In this document: in pieces, positions 42,914-51,407 of the stretch
How positions within the stretch are numbered: the stretch's first letter is position 1
Layout: every line of letters starts with the position of its first letter
Source of the DNA: Flavobacterium johnsoniae
Lineage (GTDB): Bacteria > Bacteroidota > Bacteroidia > Flavobacteriales > Flavobacteriaceae
NCBI RefSeq assembly: GCF_030388325.1
Contig: NZ_CP103794.1
Coordinates: 4,712,001 to 4,776,000, forward strand
DNA length: 64,000 nucleotides
Direction of reading: 5' to 3'
Notes under the pieces: generated by a model
Seen by the model: the letters and a program-made list of their open reading frames with translations, nothing else
Databases searched by the model: none
What the model was told of the DNA's origin: nothing
Program-made: the position numbers and the translations under genes

Positions 42914-43945
42914 TTGAAAATCGAAGCCACACTTTTAACACCAGAAACCCCAATAATAAAAATTAAAATTGGAGATAAATATTATCCCAAAAGCATATTA
43001 ACCGAAGAAAATATTGTTATAAATAACAACGAAGAAGAGAAAATCACAAGCCGTCATTTAATAACTGAAGGTCTTGTTTTATTGGATACACAGATGTATT
43101 TTTCTACTTCTAAAACCTTTATTTTCGAAATTGACGAAGAATCTGTAGTCATGAATTTTACCTACCATGACAATGCAGAAACTAAGATCCAAGATTTGGA
43201 AGGAGAGAAATATTCTAAAGAAAATACGCATAATATTTTTTATACGAACAACTATAAAGCTTCTTTTTATTTTCCAGCTTTTACAAAAATCAATTATTTA
43301 TCAATAATTCTTTCTAAAGAGTTTTATTATAATATAATCAATGAAGATTGGCAACTGCATGAAAAGTTCTCAAAAAACATTTTAAACAAAAAATCCAGTT
43401 ATCTAACTTCAAAATATCTTCCTTTTACACCTGCAATACAATGGGTTACACACGAAATAAAAAGCTGTACAAGGCAAGGCGCTCTCAAACGAATTTATAT
43501 AGAAAGCAAGATTAAGGAGCTTCTAATTTATCAGCTTGAAACTCTAAATACAAAACCTTCTATACAAGAAAATATTGACGAGGAAGATTACACCAAATTA
43601 TTAGAAGCAAAAAAAATACTAGACAACGATTATCGAAACACACCTACTCTACCAGAACTTTCGAGACTTATCTCGTTAAATGAATTCAAATTAAAAAAAG
43701 GTTTTAAAGCCTGTTTTGGCACAACTGTCAAAAGATATATCATAAAACTTAGAATGGAACACGCAAAAGAATTGTTTCAAAGCAAAACGGCAACTGTAAG
43801 CGAAGCTGCGTATAAGTGCGGTTACAAAGATGTTTCTCATTTTTCGGCTGCTTTTAAAAGCTACTATGGATTTTCCCCTCAAAAATTCAAACTTAATACC
43901 GACTTTCTGCAATTCTGGTTAATCGGACTTTCATTTTTATTCTAA
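42914..43945 (+). CDS. AraC-family transcriptional regulator (iron-uptake type)
   Basis: 343 residues. The C-terminal DNA-binding domain has two helix-turn-helix units: LPELSRLISLNEFKLKKGFK with the GTTVKRYI helix, and ATVSEAAYKCGYKDVSHFSA followed by FKSYYGFSPQKF. The N-terminal half is a divergent sensor domain. The overall pattern fits PchR-like regulators of siderophore uptake. The start is TTG at 42914: a stop lies two codons earlier, and the first ATG (43094) would cost 60 residues. It is divergent from the receptor operon and probably activates it. Confidence 0.85.
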   Translation: MKIEATLLTPETPIIKIKIGDKYYPKSILTEENIVINNNEEEKITSRHLITEGLVLLDTQMYFSTSKTFIFEIDEESVVMNFTYHDNAETKIQDLEGEKYSKENTHNIFYTNNYKASFYFPAFTKINYLSIILSKEFYYNIINEDWQLHEKFSKNILNKKSSYLTSKYLPFTPAIQWVTHEIKSCTRQGALKRIYIESKIKELLIYQLETLNTKPSIQENIDEEDYTKLLEAKKILDNDYRNTPTLPELSRLISLNEFKLKKGFKACFGTTVKRYIIKLRMEHAKELFQSKTATVSEAAYKCGYKDVSHFSAAFKSYYGFSPQKFKLNTDFLQFWLIGLSFLF

Positions 43946-43950
43946 AAAAA

Positions 43951-43994
43951 AAGGGTTTTAAAATTTTGTCCGTCGACTTAATCTTAAAACCCTT
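43951..43994 (+). terminator. Terminator after the AraC gene
   Basis: AAGGGTTTTAA pairs with TTAAAACCCTT. Confidence 0.7.
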
Positions 43995-44096
43995 AAAAAT
44001 TCGACATTAATGTATATTGCAAACTTATACAATTACCCACGATCAAATGAATATGTCAGAATCAATTCTAAAAAAATGTTTCTCCAAAAACAGTAT

Positions 44097-44151
44097 AAAA
44101 ATTTAAAGTGCCATTCAAAAAGGCAAAGAATGCCACCGCTTTTAAATTTTT
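44097..44151. repeat. Long imperfect hairpin
   Basis: AAAAATTTAAA (44097-44107) pairs with TTTAAATTTTT (44141-44151). A second near-match, TGCCATTC with GAATGCCA, surrounds the loop AAAAAGGCAAA. It could be a small RNA, a terminator or chance. Confidence 0.4.
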
Positions 44152-44380
44152 ACAGGACAAAATTATAAGCCGAAAAAGATATAACCTTACGGTTTTCCTC
44201 ATCTTTATGTTAAAAAACAGTATCACAAAAGTTAATTAATTGCTATACAAAACATTAACTCAATAACTTTAACAAAACTTTAAAAAAAGTGTAATCGGTG
44301 AATTCTGATAAAACACAACAGCATCAAAAAATTAAACGCTTTTCTTGTCCTAGATTAAGTTCGATTTGATTGATCCTTTC

Positions 44381-44388
44381 TATTTTTG
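44381..44388 (+). promoter_or_regulatory. Candidate -7 element for the receiver-like/2H pair
   Basis: TATTTTTG (TAnnTTTG), 54 bases before the ATG at 44443. Confidence 0.35.
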
Positions 44389-44442
44389 TTCTGATGATTT
44401 CAACTTAGAAATGTTGTATCTTTTTCACTTAAACTAGATATC

Positions 44443-44757
44443 ATGAAAACTCTCGAATTTTTATTGCTCGGAAAAAACGAAGCTATTTTGACCATTTTAC
44501 TGCGTCTTGTAAATGCAGATGAAAACTGGAATGCAGTTGCTTTTAATAATGAAAGAGAAGCTCAAGAATACTTTCAAAACAATAAAATAGATATTGTTCT
44601 TTTGAGTTCTGGAATCGAAGATCATGTTGAAAAAGAGTTTACTTCTTTTTGCATAAAAAATCAGCCAAATGTTGAAGTAATTGAGCATTTTGGAGGCGGA
44701 AGTGGTTTGCTGAAATCTGAAATTCTGCATCGATTGCATTTAAAAGGAAAGCTTTAA
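44443..44757 (+). CDS. Receiver-like small protein without the phosphoacceptor Asp
   Basis: 104 residues. The pattern FLLLGKNEAILTILLRLVN, then NNKIDIVLLSSGIED and NVEVIEHFGGGSGLLKSEI, follows the beta-alpha rhythm of response-regulator receiver domains. The position normally held by the phosphorylated Asp is Ser in VLLSSG. Leading acidic residues are missing too. It may be a degenerate receiver or an unrelated Rossmann-like fold. It is 23 bases upstream of the 2H gene, so the pair is probably co-transcribed. Confidence 0.5.
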   Translation: MKTLEFLLLGKNEAILTILLRLVNADENWNAVAFNNEREAQEYFQNNKIDIVLLSSGIEDHVEKEFTSFCIKNQPNVEVIEHFGGGSGLLKSEILHRLHLKGKL

Positions 44758-44780
44758 ATTTGTCTTTTAAAGCCCTAAAA

Positions 44781-45338
44781 ATGGAAAAAACGTATTCAGT
44801 TGTATTTTATTCTAAAACAGTTGTTGAACCAGTCAAAAAACTAAAAGACTTTTTAAAAAGTAAAATAGAATGGTACAATAGCTGTAATTCTGAAGCGCAT
44901 ATTACGATTTGCGAATTTACGATTGATGAAACTCAAATTGATCCAGTTAAACAAAAGCTTTCTAAAATTTCGAATACTTTTACGCCTTTCGAAGTTTCTT
45001 TAGATCATTTTAATTCTTTCCCAAATGCTGGCGCTTTTTTTATTGGAGTAAACGAAGATTCTAAAAATAATCTTGTTCCGATTATGAAAAAGATTCATAA
45101 AACTTTAAAATCTCTAAAACTTAAAAAGAGCGATAATCCGCATATGTCAATTGGACGACGATTAACTCCAGAAAATCTCAAAATTGCTTCTGAACTTTTT
45201 ACAACAATCGATCTTAAATTTGAATGTAATGAAATTGTTTTAAGAGAATTAGAACCTCATAAACAGTTTTTTGTAATTGATACTTTTCCTTTTGGAAGCA
45301 ATCCAGAACAAGAATTTGTTCAAGGAAGTTTGTTTTAA
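44781..45338 (+). CDS. 2'-5' RNA ligase / 2H phosphoesterase-like protein
   Basis: 185 residues from the ATG at 44781 (MEKTYSVVFYSK); a TTG seven codons earlier is weaker. The two catalytic HxT/S motifs are present as AHITICEF (about residue 42) and PHMSIGRRL (about 127), the hallmark of 2H phosphoesterases such as ThpR and LigT. They hydrolyse 2',3'-cyclic phosphates or 2'-5' bonds in RNA or small nucleotides. The substrate cannot be told from the sequence. A CGCAAAG palindrome follows directly. Confidence 0.82.
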   Translation: MEKTYSVVFYSKTVVEPVKKLKDFLKSKIEWYNSCNSEAHITICEFTIDETQIDPVKQKLSKISNTFTPFEVSLDHFNSFPNAGAFFIGVNEDSKNNLVPIMKKIHKTLKSLKLKKSDNPHMSIGRRLTPENLKIASELFTTIDLKFECNEIVLRELEPHKQFFVIDTFPFGSNPEQEFVQGSLF

Positions 45339-45456
45339 CCGCAAAGAGCGCAAAGATATACGCAAAGTTCGCAAAGATTTTACACAAAGCTTTGCGAACT
45401 TTGCGTTTTTCTACAAATTATCTAAATCAAAAAACTTGCGTTCTTTGCGTTTAACC
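45336..45456. repeat. CGCAAAG palindromic element (full copy 1)
   Basis: The inner arms CGCAAAGTTCGCAAAG (45361-45376) and CTTTGCGAACTTTGCG (45390-45405) are perfect. The outer arms are TTAACCGCAAAGAGCGC and GCGTTCTTTGCGTTTAA. The left edge overlaps the stop of the 2H gene. An in-frame peptide rich in NRKERK is an artefact of the repeat. Confidence 0.85.
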
Positions 45457-45476
45457 TGACAAAGCTAATTTTTTCG

Positions 45477-45484
45477 TATATTTG
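45477..45484 (+). promoter_or_regulatory. Candidate -7 element for the AraC/SDR locus
   Basis: TATATTTG (TAnnTTTG) 21 bases before the ATG at 45505. Confidence 0.45.
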
Positions 45485-45504
45485 AATTTTACAATTCGAA
45501 ACAT

Positions 45505-46428
45505 ATGAAATCTCTAGATTCATTTTACAAAGACATAACCGAAGGCTCAACAGTTGAACCAAATTCTTTACTTCCGAACGATATTCAGAAAGAAATCGGA
45601 CATTTTAATGTTTTCGATATCAAAGAACTTCTAGAACGCATGAAAGGAAAACCTGGAATGCCTTATGATAGAAGAGCTTATTACAAAATAAGTTTAATTC
45701 GAGGTCACAACAAAGCCGAATATGCCGATAAAATAATTGAAATTGAAAAGCAAGGTTTATTATTTGCAACACCAAAAATTCCGTACAATTATTTGCCGCA
45801 AGACACCAATCAATCTGGGCAATTTTGTGTTTTTACAAGTGAGTTTTTATCTAAAAACAAAAGCGGAATTGATTTGGATGATCTTCCGATTTTTGCTTCA
45901 GATGGTTATCCTATTTTTCAATTATCGGATCAAGAAGTTGAAGAAGTCGCATTGATTTTCAATAAAATACAAAGAGAAATTAATTCTGATTATATTTACA
46001 AGTATGATTTAATTCGAAATTATGTTGCCGAATTAATTCACTTCGGGCAAAAATTGCAACCAATTACAGCATTATATTCTAAACACAATTCAGCAGCAAG
46101 AGTTTCTTCTTTATTTGCTGAATTATTAGAAAGACAATTTCCTATAGAATCTCCGAATCAGCGATTAGAATTGCGAACTGCCAAAGATTTTGCAGAAAGA
46201 TTATCCGTTCACGTGAATCATTTAAATAAGGTTTTAAAGGAAAATACTGGAAAAACCACAACCGAATTAATTAGTTCAAGATTAACCAACGAAGCTAAAA
46301 TCCTTTTAAAACAAACCGATTGGAATATTTCTGAAATCGCCTATTCTCTTGGTTTTGAAGAATTAGCGCATTTTTCTAATTTCTTTAAAAAGCAAACTTC
46401 TTTTACGCCAATTGCTTTTAGGAGTTAG
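45505..46428 (+). CDS. AraC-family transcriptional regulator
   Basis: 307 residues. An N-terminal cupin-like sensor region (about 20-160) is followed by the DNA-binding domain (about 205-305) with KDFAERLSVHVNHLNKVLKE, LKQTDWNISEIAYSLGFEEL and SNFFKKQTSFTPIAFR. It lies upstream of two short-chain dehydrogenase genes, which may be its targets. The ligand is unknown. Confidence 0.88.
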   Translation: MKSLDSFYKDITEGSTVEPNSLLPNDIQKEIGHFNVFDIKELLERMKGKPGMPYDRRAYYKISLIRGHNKAEYADKIIEIEKQGLLFATPKIPYNYLPQDTNQSGQFCVFTSEFLSKNKSGIDLDDLPIFASDGYPIFQLSDQEVEEVALIFNKIQREINSDYIYKYDLIRNYVAELIHFGQKLQPITALYSKHNSAARVSSLFAELLERQFPIESPNQRLELRTAKDFAERLSVHVNHLNKVLKENTGKTTTELISSRLTNEAKILLKQTDWNISEIAYSLGFEELAHFSNFFKKQTSFTPIAFRS

Positions 46429-46433
46429 ATTTT

Positions 46434-46461
46434 GTTTCAGGTTTCAGGTTTCAGGTTTCAG
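46434..46461. repeat. Four tandem copies of GTTTCAG
   Basis: Perfect 7-base unit repeated four times, followed by a degenerate GTTCGAG. It directly precedes the 33-base AACTTTG palindrome. A looser TTTCAGGTTTCAAG occurs at about 48243. Confidence 0.75.
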
Positions 46462-46468
46462 GTTCGAG

Positions 46469-46501
46469 AACTTTGTCAAAGTTTGAAACTTTGACAAAGT
46501 T
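46469..46501. repeat. AACTTTGTCAAAGTTT palindrome (copy 2)
   Basis: AACTTTGTCAAAGTTT, one base, then AAACTTTGACAAAGTT, the same element as 32343-32375. Confidence 0.8.
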
Positions 46502-46589
46502 GTATTGTATCGTATTTGAATTTTGCAATTGATTTGAATTTCGCAAACATCGATTTGATATTTACAACTTCCCATTTCTACTTCCATCC

Positions 46590-46597
46590 TACCTTTG
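46590..46597 (+). promoter_or_regulatory. Candidate -7 element for the first SDR gene
   Basis: TACCTTTG (TAnnTTTG) 26 bases before the ATG at 46624. Confidence 0.45.
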
Positions 46598-46623
46598 TCT
46601 TATCAATTTAAAAGATCGAAAAG

Positions 46624-47349
46624 ATGAATTTATCAAACAATAAAATTTTAATAACCGGAGGTGCAAGTGGTATCGGACTTGGACTTACCGAACGATTTAT
46701 TCAGGACAACAATACCGTAATTATCTGCGGAAGAAGAGAAAGTGTTTTGAATGAAGTAAAAATTAAATTTCCTTCCGTTATTACAAAAGTATGCGATTTA
46801 TCAATCGAAAAAGAACGTATTGCACTTTACGGATGGATCGCAGAAAATCATCCTGATTTAAATGTTTTAGTTAACAATGCTGGAATTCAAAATTGGGTTT
46901 CAATAACCGATGACACTTTTTACGAAAGTATGAAAGCTGAATTGAGCACAAACATTGAAGCTCCATTACATTTAACTTCATTATTTATTCAATTAAAATC
47001 GCTTAAAACAGTAATGAATGTTACATCTGGACTGGCATTTTCTCCTTTTGCAAAAGTTCCTGTTTATTCGGCTACAAAAGCATTTTTCCGTTCGTTTACA
47101 CTTTCGCTTCGTCATTTATTAAAAGCAAAAAATATTGAAGTTGTGGAAATTATTCCGCCAGCATTAAACACCGATTTAGGCGGAATCGGTTTGCATGATG
47201 CACATCCAAGTGTAAGCAGTTTTATCGAATCAATTTTTGAACAATTAAAAGAAGGCAGACAAGAATTAACTTTCGGCACCAGCGAAACAAGATTAAATGC
47301 AAGCGCTGAAGAATTAAGAAATCATTTTAACATAATGCATTCTAATTAA
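46624..47349 (+). CDS. Short-chain dehydrogenase/reductase (DltE-like)
   Basis: 241 residues. The NAD(P)-binding TGGASGIG is at residues about 11-18, NNAG in LNVLVNNAGIQNW, and the catalytic pair YSATK (with Ser in VTSGLAF) follows. An oxidoreductase of unknown substrate, closest in style to DltE-like SDRs. It is followed by a second SDR gene (125-base gap). The AraC regulator upstream may control both. Confidence 0.88.
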   Translation: MNLSNNKILITGGASGIGLGLTERFIQDNNTVIICGRRESVLNEVKIKFPSVITKVCDLSIEKERIALYGWIAENHPDLNVLVNNAGIQNWVSITDDTFYESMKAELSTNIEAPLHLTSLFIQLKSLKTVMNVTSGLAFSPFAKVPVYSATKAFFRSFTLSLRHLLKAKNIEVVEIIPPALNTDLGGIGLHDAHPSVSSFIESIFEQLKEGRQELTFGTSETRLNASAEELRNHFNIMHSN

Positions 47350-47474
47350 GTAAAATGTGAGATGTGAAATGCAAAAAGACATTTATCTTTTTAAAAACAC
47401 GAAAACATGACAAATATTTCACATCCACATTTTTGCAATTATCAATTAACAATTAATAATTATCAATTATAAAA

Positions 47475-48239
47475 ATGGCAGTAAATACAAAAATAGCTCT
47501 AGTTACAGGCGGTAGCAGAGGTTTAGGAAAAAATATGGCAATCGCAATTGCAAAAAAAGGAATCGACGTAATTATTACTTACAACAGCAAAAAAGAAGAA
47601 GCTGATTTGGTTGTAAAAGAAATCGAAAATTTAGGTCAAAAAGCCGCTTCATTGCAATTAAACGTTGCAGAATCTGGAACATTTGGTGCTTTTTTTGAAG
47701 AAGTAAAGTCAGTTCTAAAAAGCGTTTTTAATACCGATAAATTCGACTTCTTAGTAAATAATGCAGGAATCGGAATTCACAATTCTTTCATCGGAACAAC
47801 TGAAGCTGAATTTGATCAATTAACTAATATTCAATTTAAAGGTCCGTTTTTCTTAACTCAAAAAGCATTAAATGTAATGAATGACGGCGGCGGAATTGTA
47901 AATATTTCTACTGGTTTGGCAAGATTCTCTTTCCCAGGTTATGCAGCATACGCTTCTATGAAAGGTGCAATTGAAACTTTAACTAAATATCAGGCAAAAG
48001 AATTAGGAGCTAGAAAAATCCGAGTAAATGTTGTTGCTCCAGGTGCGATCGAAACAGATTTTGGCGGAGGTTTTGTTCGTGATAATGAACAAATGAATCA
48101 ACAAATTGCTTCTGTTACAGCTTTAGGAAGAGTTGGTCTTCCTGATGATATTGGCGGCGTAGTAGCCTTTTTATGTACAGAAGATGCGCGCTGGATAAAC
48201 GCTCAAAGAATAGAAGCTTCTGGCGGAATGATGTTGTAA
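47475..48239 (+). CDS. Short-chain dehydrogenase/reductase (FabG-like)
   Basis: 254 residues. The dinucleotide motif TGGSRGLG (about 11-18), NNAGIG (about 96-101), Ser in NISTGLARF and the catalytic YAAYASMK (Tyr-x3-Lys) are intact. The PGAIETDFGG and QRIEASGGMML ends match classical FabG-type SDRs. It probably reduces or oxidises an alcohol or carbonyl with NADP(H), substrate unknown. It is not near fatty-acid synthesis genes, so fabG itself is unlikely. Confidence 0.88.
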   Translation: MAVNTKIALVTGGSRGLGKNMAIAIAKKGIDVIITYNSKKEEADLVVKEIENLGQKAASLQLNVAESGTFGAFFEEVKSVLKSVFNTDKFDFLVNNAGIGIHNSFIGTTEAEFDQLTNIQFKGPFFLTQKALNVMNDGGGIVNISTGLARFSFPGYAAYASMKGAIETLTKYQAKELGARKIRVNVVAPGAIETDFGGGFVRDNEQMNQQIASVTALGRVGLPDDIGGVVAFLCTEDARWINAQRIEASGGMML

Positions 48240-48263
48240 GAATTTCAGGTTTCAAGTTTTAAG

Positions 48264-48383
48264 TTTAACCGCAAAGTGCGCTAAGGTTTACGCAAGGTTC
48301 GCAAAGTTTTTAGACAAAGCTTTGCGAACTTTGCGTTTTTATGCATAAAGCTTAGAAAAAAAACCTTGCGCCCTTTGCGGTTA
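48264..48383. repeat. CGCAAAG palindromic element (full copy 2)
   Basis: The outer arms TTAACCGCAAAGTGCGC and GCGCCCTTTGCGGTTAA pair, and the inner arms GTTCGCAAAG and CTTTGCGAAC pair. It is very similar to 45336-45456. Confidence 0.85.
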
Positions 48384-48437
48384 AAACACAAAAAGAGAAT
48401 CAACCTGAAATCTGAAACAAAAAAAATAAAAAAAAAC

Positions 48438-48474
48438 AAAACCCGATAAGCTTTAAAAACTTATCGGGTTTGTC
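48438..48474. terminator. Bidirectional terminator after the SDR genes
   Basis: AAACCCGATAAG (48439-48450) pairs with CTTATCGGGTTT (48460-48471). Confidence 0.7.
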
Positions 48475-48506
48475 GTTTCAAATAATATCTGAATTAGTAA
48501 GCTGTT

Positions 48507-48962
48507 TTACCTTATTTGGGTTCGTTTATAAAACTCTCCTTCTTGGTCGAAAATTACATTATAATATTTCCCATCTTTTGTAACTCCTGCTTCAAAGGTT
48601 TTCTCTTTTAAATCATCTACAACAGAAAAAAACTGCTTAAAAGACTTAACAGAATAATTTGCTTTTAAATAGTTTTGTGCTTTTTTGGGCAATTTTGCTA
48701 ATAGAATCTGAACTTTATAAGATTTAAAATTTGCATTTTGATCATATCTTGCAAGTCCAATTGTTTTGGGCGCTGCGCTAAATTTTGCTTCAAAAATAAC
48801 ATCATCACCTTTTCCTGTATATTCTATATCCCAAGTTGCTTTTTTCTTAGGATATTGATTTTCAAAAGCTTTTACAACATTTTCTGGAGGTATAATACTT
48901 GCACCTTGACCAATTAGAAAATTACTGTAAATAAAAACCGTAAATAGAATAATTTTTTTCAT
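48507..48962 (-). CDS. Exported PepSY-like (PF11396-type) protein, paralogue 1
   Basis: 151 residues. A signal peptide ends near LIGQG. The domain has PPENVVKAFENQYPKKKATW, then FEAKFSAAPKTIGLARYDQN and LPKKAQNYLKANYSVKSFKQ, the repeated beta-alpha pattern of the PepSY-like/BLIP-like family found in Bacteroidota envelopes. The function is unknown. It is a tandem paralogue of the next gene (59-base gap), downstream of a two-component system on the same strand. Confidence 0.75.
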   Translation of the reverse strand: MKKIILFTVFIYSNFLIGQGASIIPPENVVKAFENQYPKKKATWDIEYTGKGDDVIFEAKFSAAPKTIGLARYDQNANFKSYKVQILLAKLPKKAQNYLKANYSVKSFKQFFSVVDDLKEKTFEAGVTKDGKYYNVIFDQEGEFYKRTQIR

Positions 48963-49021
48963 GTTTAGATTTAAATTAAAATGTAAATCTAAATAAAAAA
49001 GTATTTTCCTACAATTTTGAT

Positions 49022-49495
49022 TTAATTTTTTTCAATACTAACATTAAAATCTCCATCTTTATCAAAAACAACATCGTAAAATTTGGTGTCTTTCGTCACT
49101 CCAACTTCATAAGTCGTTTTATTTTTATCGTCGACAACCATTGCAATTTCTCGAATTGATTTCGGCGCATAATTCTTTTTCAAATAAGTTTGAGATTTCG
49201 GCGGTAACTGATTAAAAGGAATCTGTAATTCATAGGCTTTCATGTTTCCTAAATTGTCATAAATTGCAACCGCTTTAGTTGTGTTAGTGACATTATATTT
49301 CGCTTCAAAACGAATTTCGTCTTCATCATCTCCCACATATTCTTCAGACCAAACGGGCACTTTTCCAGGATATTGTTTTTCAAAAGCAAATTTTACCTTT
49401 TCTGGCGGTGTAACTACTTTTTTCATATTTGTTCCTTCTTGCGCAATTATAAAACTACTGCATAAAAAAGTAAGAATCAAAAACGCGTTTCTCAT
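49022..49495 (-). CDS. Exported PepSY-like (PF11396-type) protein, paralogue 2
   Basis: 157 residues. The signal peptide is MRNAFLILTFLCSSFIIAQ. It has TPPEKVKFAFEKQYPGKVPV, FEAKYNVTNTTKAVAIYDNL and LPPKSQTYLKKNYAPKSIRE in the same order as its neighbour. It sits 114 bases downstream of the LytTR response regulator, so it could be a target or a member of that system (inference). Confidence 0.75.
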   Translation of the reverse strand: MRNAFLILTFLCSSFIIAQEGTNMKKVVTPPEKVKFAFEKQYPGKVPVWSEEYVGDDEDEIRFEAKYNVTNTTKAVAIYDNLGNMKAYELQIPFNQLPPKSQTYLKKNYAPKSIREIAMVVDDKNKTTYEVGVTKDTKFYDVVFDKDGDFNVSIEKN

Positions 49496-49609
49496 GGTTT
49501 TATTTTTTTTAAATTAAACTCTAAACAACGTATTAAATTTACTACTTTTTAATGAAGAACAAATGAAGCCTTCAATATTTTTAAGAACTTTTTTTAATCA
49601 ATTTAGAGT

Positions 49610-50314
49610 TTACAATTCGAGTTTTTTTAATCGATCTGTAAGTTCTCTTTTATATGTAATTCCAATTGGAATTCTTTCGCTTTTTATAACAACAAAATCT
49701 TTTTCTGTCGTATCAATTTTGTCCAACGCTACGATGTACGATTTATGAATTCGCATAAAATTCTTTTCTGGAAGACATTTCTCTAATTCTGTGGTCGTTA
49801 TCGAAGCCAAATACGTTCTTTTAATCGTATGCAGTTTTACGTAATTTCCGTAACTCTGTGCAAACAATAATTGATCTAATTCAATTTCCATCAAATAACC
49901 GTCGACTTTTACACTCACAGAATTGACTGTTTCTTCTGCTTTTTGTTTCACACTTTCTGTAGCAAAAAAACGATCGATTGCTTTTAGAAATCTTGGAAAA
50001 TAAATTGGTTTTAAAAGATAATCTATAACACCGTAATCGTAACTTTCTAAAGCAAATTCTGAATAAGCCGTTGTCAAAATCGTTTTTGGATGAGTTGGAA
50101 GAATTTTAAGCAATTCCATTCCAGAAATTTCCGGCATATTAATATCCAAAAACATCAAATCGACTGTGTTTTCACGGAGATAATTCATCGCTTCAATTCC
50201 ATTATAACCTTGAAAAACCAATTCCAATTGCGGATTTTGCTTGATATAATTCGCTAAAACATAATGCGCTGCGGGTTCATCGTCTACGATTATACATTTC
50301 TTTGTTTCTTTCAT
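49610..50314 (-). CDS. LytTR-family response regulator
   Basis: 234 residues. The receiver domain has the acidic pair Asp11-Asp12 (IIVDDEP), phosphoacceptor Asp57 (LMFLDINMP), the Thr in ILTTAYSE and Lys in YLLKPIYF. The C-terminal LytTR DNA-binding domain (about 135-234) has FAQSYGNYVKLHTIKRTYLA and FMRIHKSYIVALDKI. Its start codon overlaps the stop of the sensor kinase gene (ATGA), so the two are translationally coupled. It is divergent from the RND efflux operon. Confidence 0.92.
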   Translation of the reverse strand: MKETKKCIIVDDEPAAHYVLANYIKQNPQLELVFQGYNGIEAMNYLRENTVDLMFLDINMPEISGMELLKILPTHPKTILTTAYSEFALESYDYGVIDYLLKPIYFPRFLKAIDRFFATESVKQKAEETVNSVSVKVDGYLMEIELDQLLFAQSYGNYVKLHTIKRTYLASITTTELEKCLPEKNFMRIHKSYIVALDKIDTTEKDFVVIKSERIPIGITYKRELTDRLKKLEL

Positions 50315-51348
50315 CCTACAAACTTTTTAAGTTGTATTTCTAAATCAACAACATAGGTTTGTTTATCGTCTTGAATATCTAATTTATAGTCTTTTCCGTA
50401 AATTAATTTCAAACGTTCAATTGTGTTTTTCAAACCAATTTTGGTAGAAATAACATCTGTTTTCTTCGGAATTGAATTGACAACATGAAGCTTAAGCAAT
50501 CCGTTTTCTACCGTAATATTAATTTTTACAAAACATTTTTCGATGGCACAAGTTCCGTGTTTAAAGGCATTCTCAATAAATGCGATTAATAACATCGGAG
50601 AAATTTTATAGGTGTATTCTTTGTCTACTTTATGATCAATCGTAATATCACAACGGTAACCAACACGTTCTTTTTCGAGCTGAACATAACTATTTATAAA
50701 CTCCAATTCTTCTTCTACAGAAACAAATTGTTTACCGTTACTTTCTAATTGATAACGCATTAACTGCGAAACTTTCATAATCAAATCTGGCGTTCTGTCT
50801 GGAAATTCAAGACTAATTCCGTACAAAGTATTAAATGTATTAAACAAAAAATGCGGATTCAATTGTCCTTTCAAAGAATTTAATTGCATTTGATTGAACA
50901 ATAAAGCCGCATCGGTTTGTTTTCTATGAATTCGATAAAACTTAAATACAATAATTGGACTCAAAATGCAGACCAGAGTTCCTAAAACACTTGCCAATTG
51001 ATACGCGTAACTTCTCTGATGTGAGTTTTGATACAAATGACATTTTGCAAACATATCTAACATTGTAATTTCATATAAAACAACAGAAAATACAAAAACC
51101 CCAAAGAGCGTTAAAATAATATAAGTGAAAGGTTTATTGGCTTTGAATAATATCGGAAGCAGAAAAAAGCGGTTAAACTGCGCATGCATGTACAAAATGC
51201 AATAGAAAAATATACCCATTAAAATAGAAATGAACGAACTAAATAACATCCAATCATTTTTTAAGGTATAAATTGTAAATGAAAAAAGGACAACGGCAAC
51301 CTCCTGCCACCATTTGTTATCCAATATGTTATCAATCTTTTTGTTCAT
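50311..51348 (-). CDS. LytS-type sensor histidine kinase
   Basis: 345 residues. Four membrane segments (about residues 15-28, 37-56, 74-95 and 117-137) precede the His-kinase domain, with phosphoacceptor His166 in LKGQLNPHFLFNTFN. An ATP-binding end (ISPMLLIAFIENAFKHGTC, then IGLKNTIERLKLIYG) follows. It phosphorylates the adjacent LytTR regulator. There is no periplasmic sensor domain, so the signal probably enters through the membrane segments. Confidence 0.9.
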   Translation of the reverse strand: MNKKIDNILDNKWWQEVAVVLFSFTIYTLKNDWMLFSSFISILMGIFFYCILYMHAQFNRFFLLPILFKANKPFTYIILTLFGVFVFSVVLYEITMLDMFAKCHLYQNSHQRSYAYQLASVLGTLVCILSPIIVFKFYRIHRKQTDAALLFNQMQLNSLKGQLNPHFLFNTFNTLYGISLEFPDRTPDLIMKVSQLMRYQLESNGKQFVSVEEELEFINSYVQLEKERVGYRCDITIDHKVDKEYTYKISPMLLIAFIENAFKHGTCAIEKCFVKINITVENGLLKLHVVNSIPKKTDVISTKIGLKNTIERLKLIYGKDYKLDIQDDKQTYVVDLEIQLKKFVG

Positions 51349-51407
51349 TCTTAATTTTGAAATAGTTTACAAAGTACGAACAAATATTTAATTATTTTTT
51401 TCAAAAA

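Larger units (their letters stand above)
43946..44442. other. Gene-free stretch after the AraC gene
   Basis: It holds the AraC terminator (43951-43994), an imperfect long hairpin (44097-44151) and a TAnnTTTG match (44381-44388) for the following gene. I found no open frame with coding character and no recognised structured RNA. Confidence 0.5.

Noticed and set aside
42807..42953. Longer N-terminus for the receptor gene
   Set aside because: It would translate across the promoter and operator region and bury the clear signal peptide starting at 42806.
45277..45459. Short frame rich in NRKERKD
   Set aside because: It is produced by translation through the CGCAAAG palindrome and overlaps the 2H gene; such peptides arise wherever this repeat occurs.
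46434..46461. Possible CRISPR-like or phase-variable tandem repeat
   Set aside because: Only four 7-base units without spacers, outside any reading frame; too short for CRISPR and not in a place to switch a gene.
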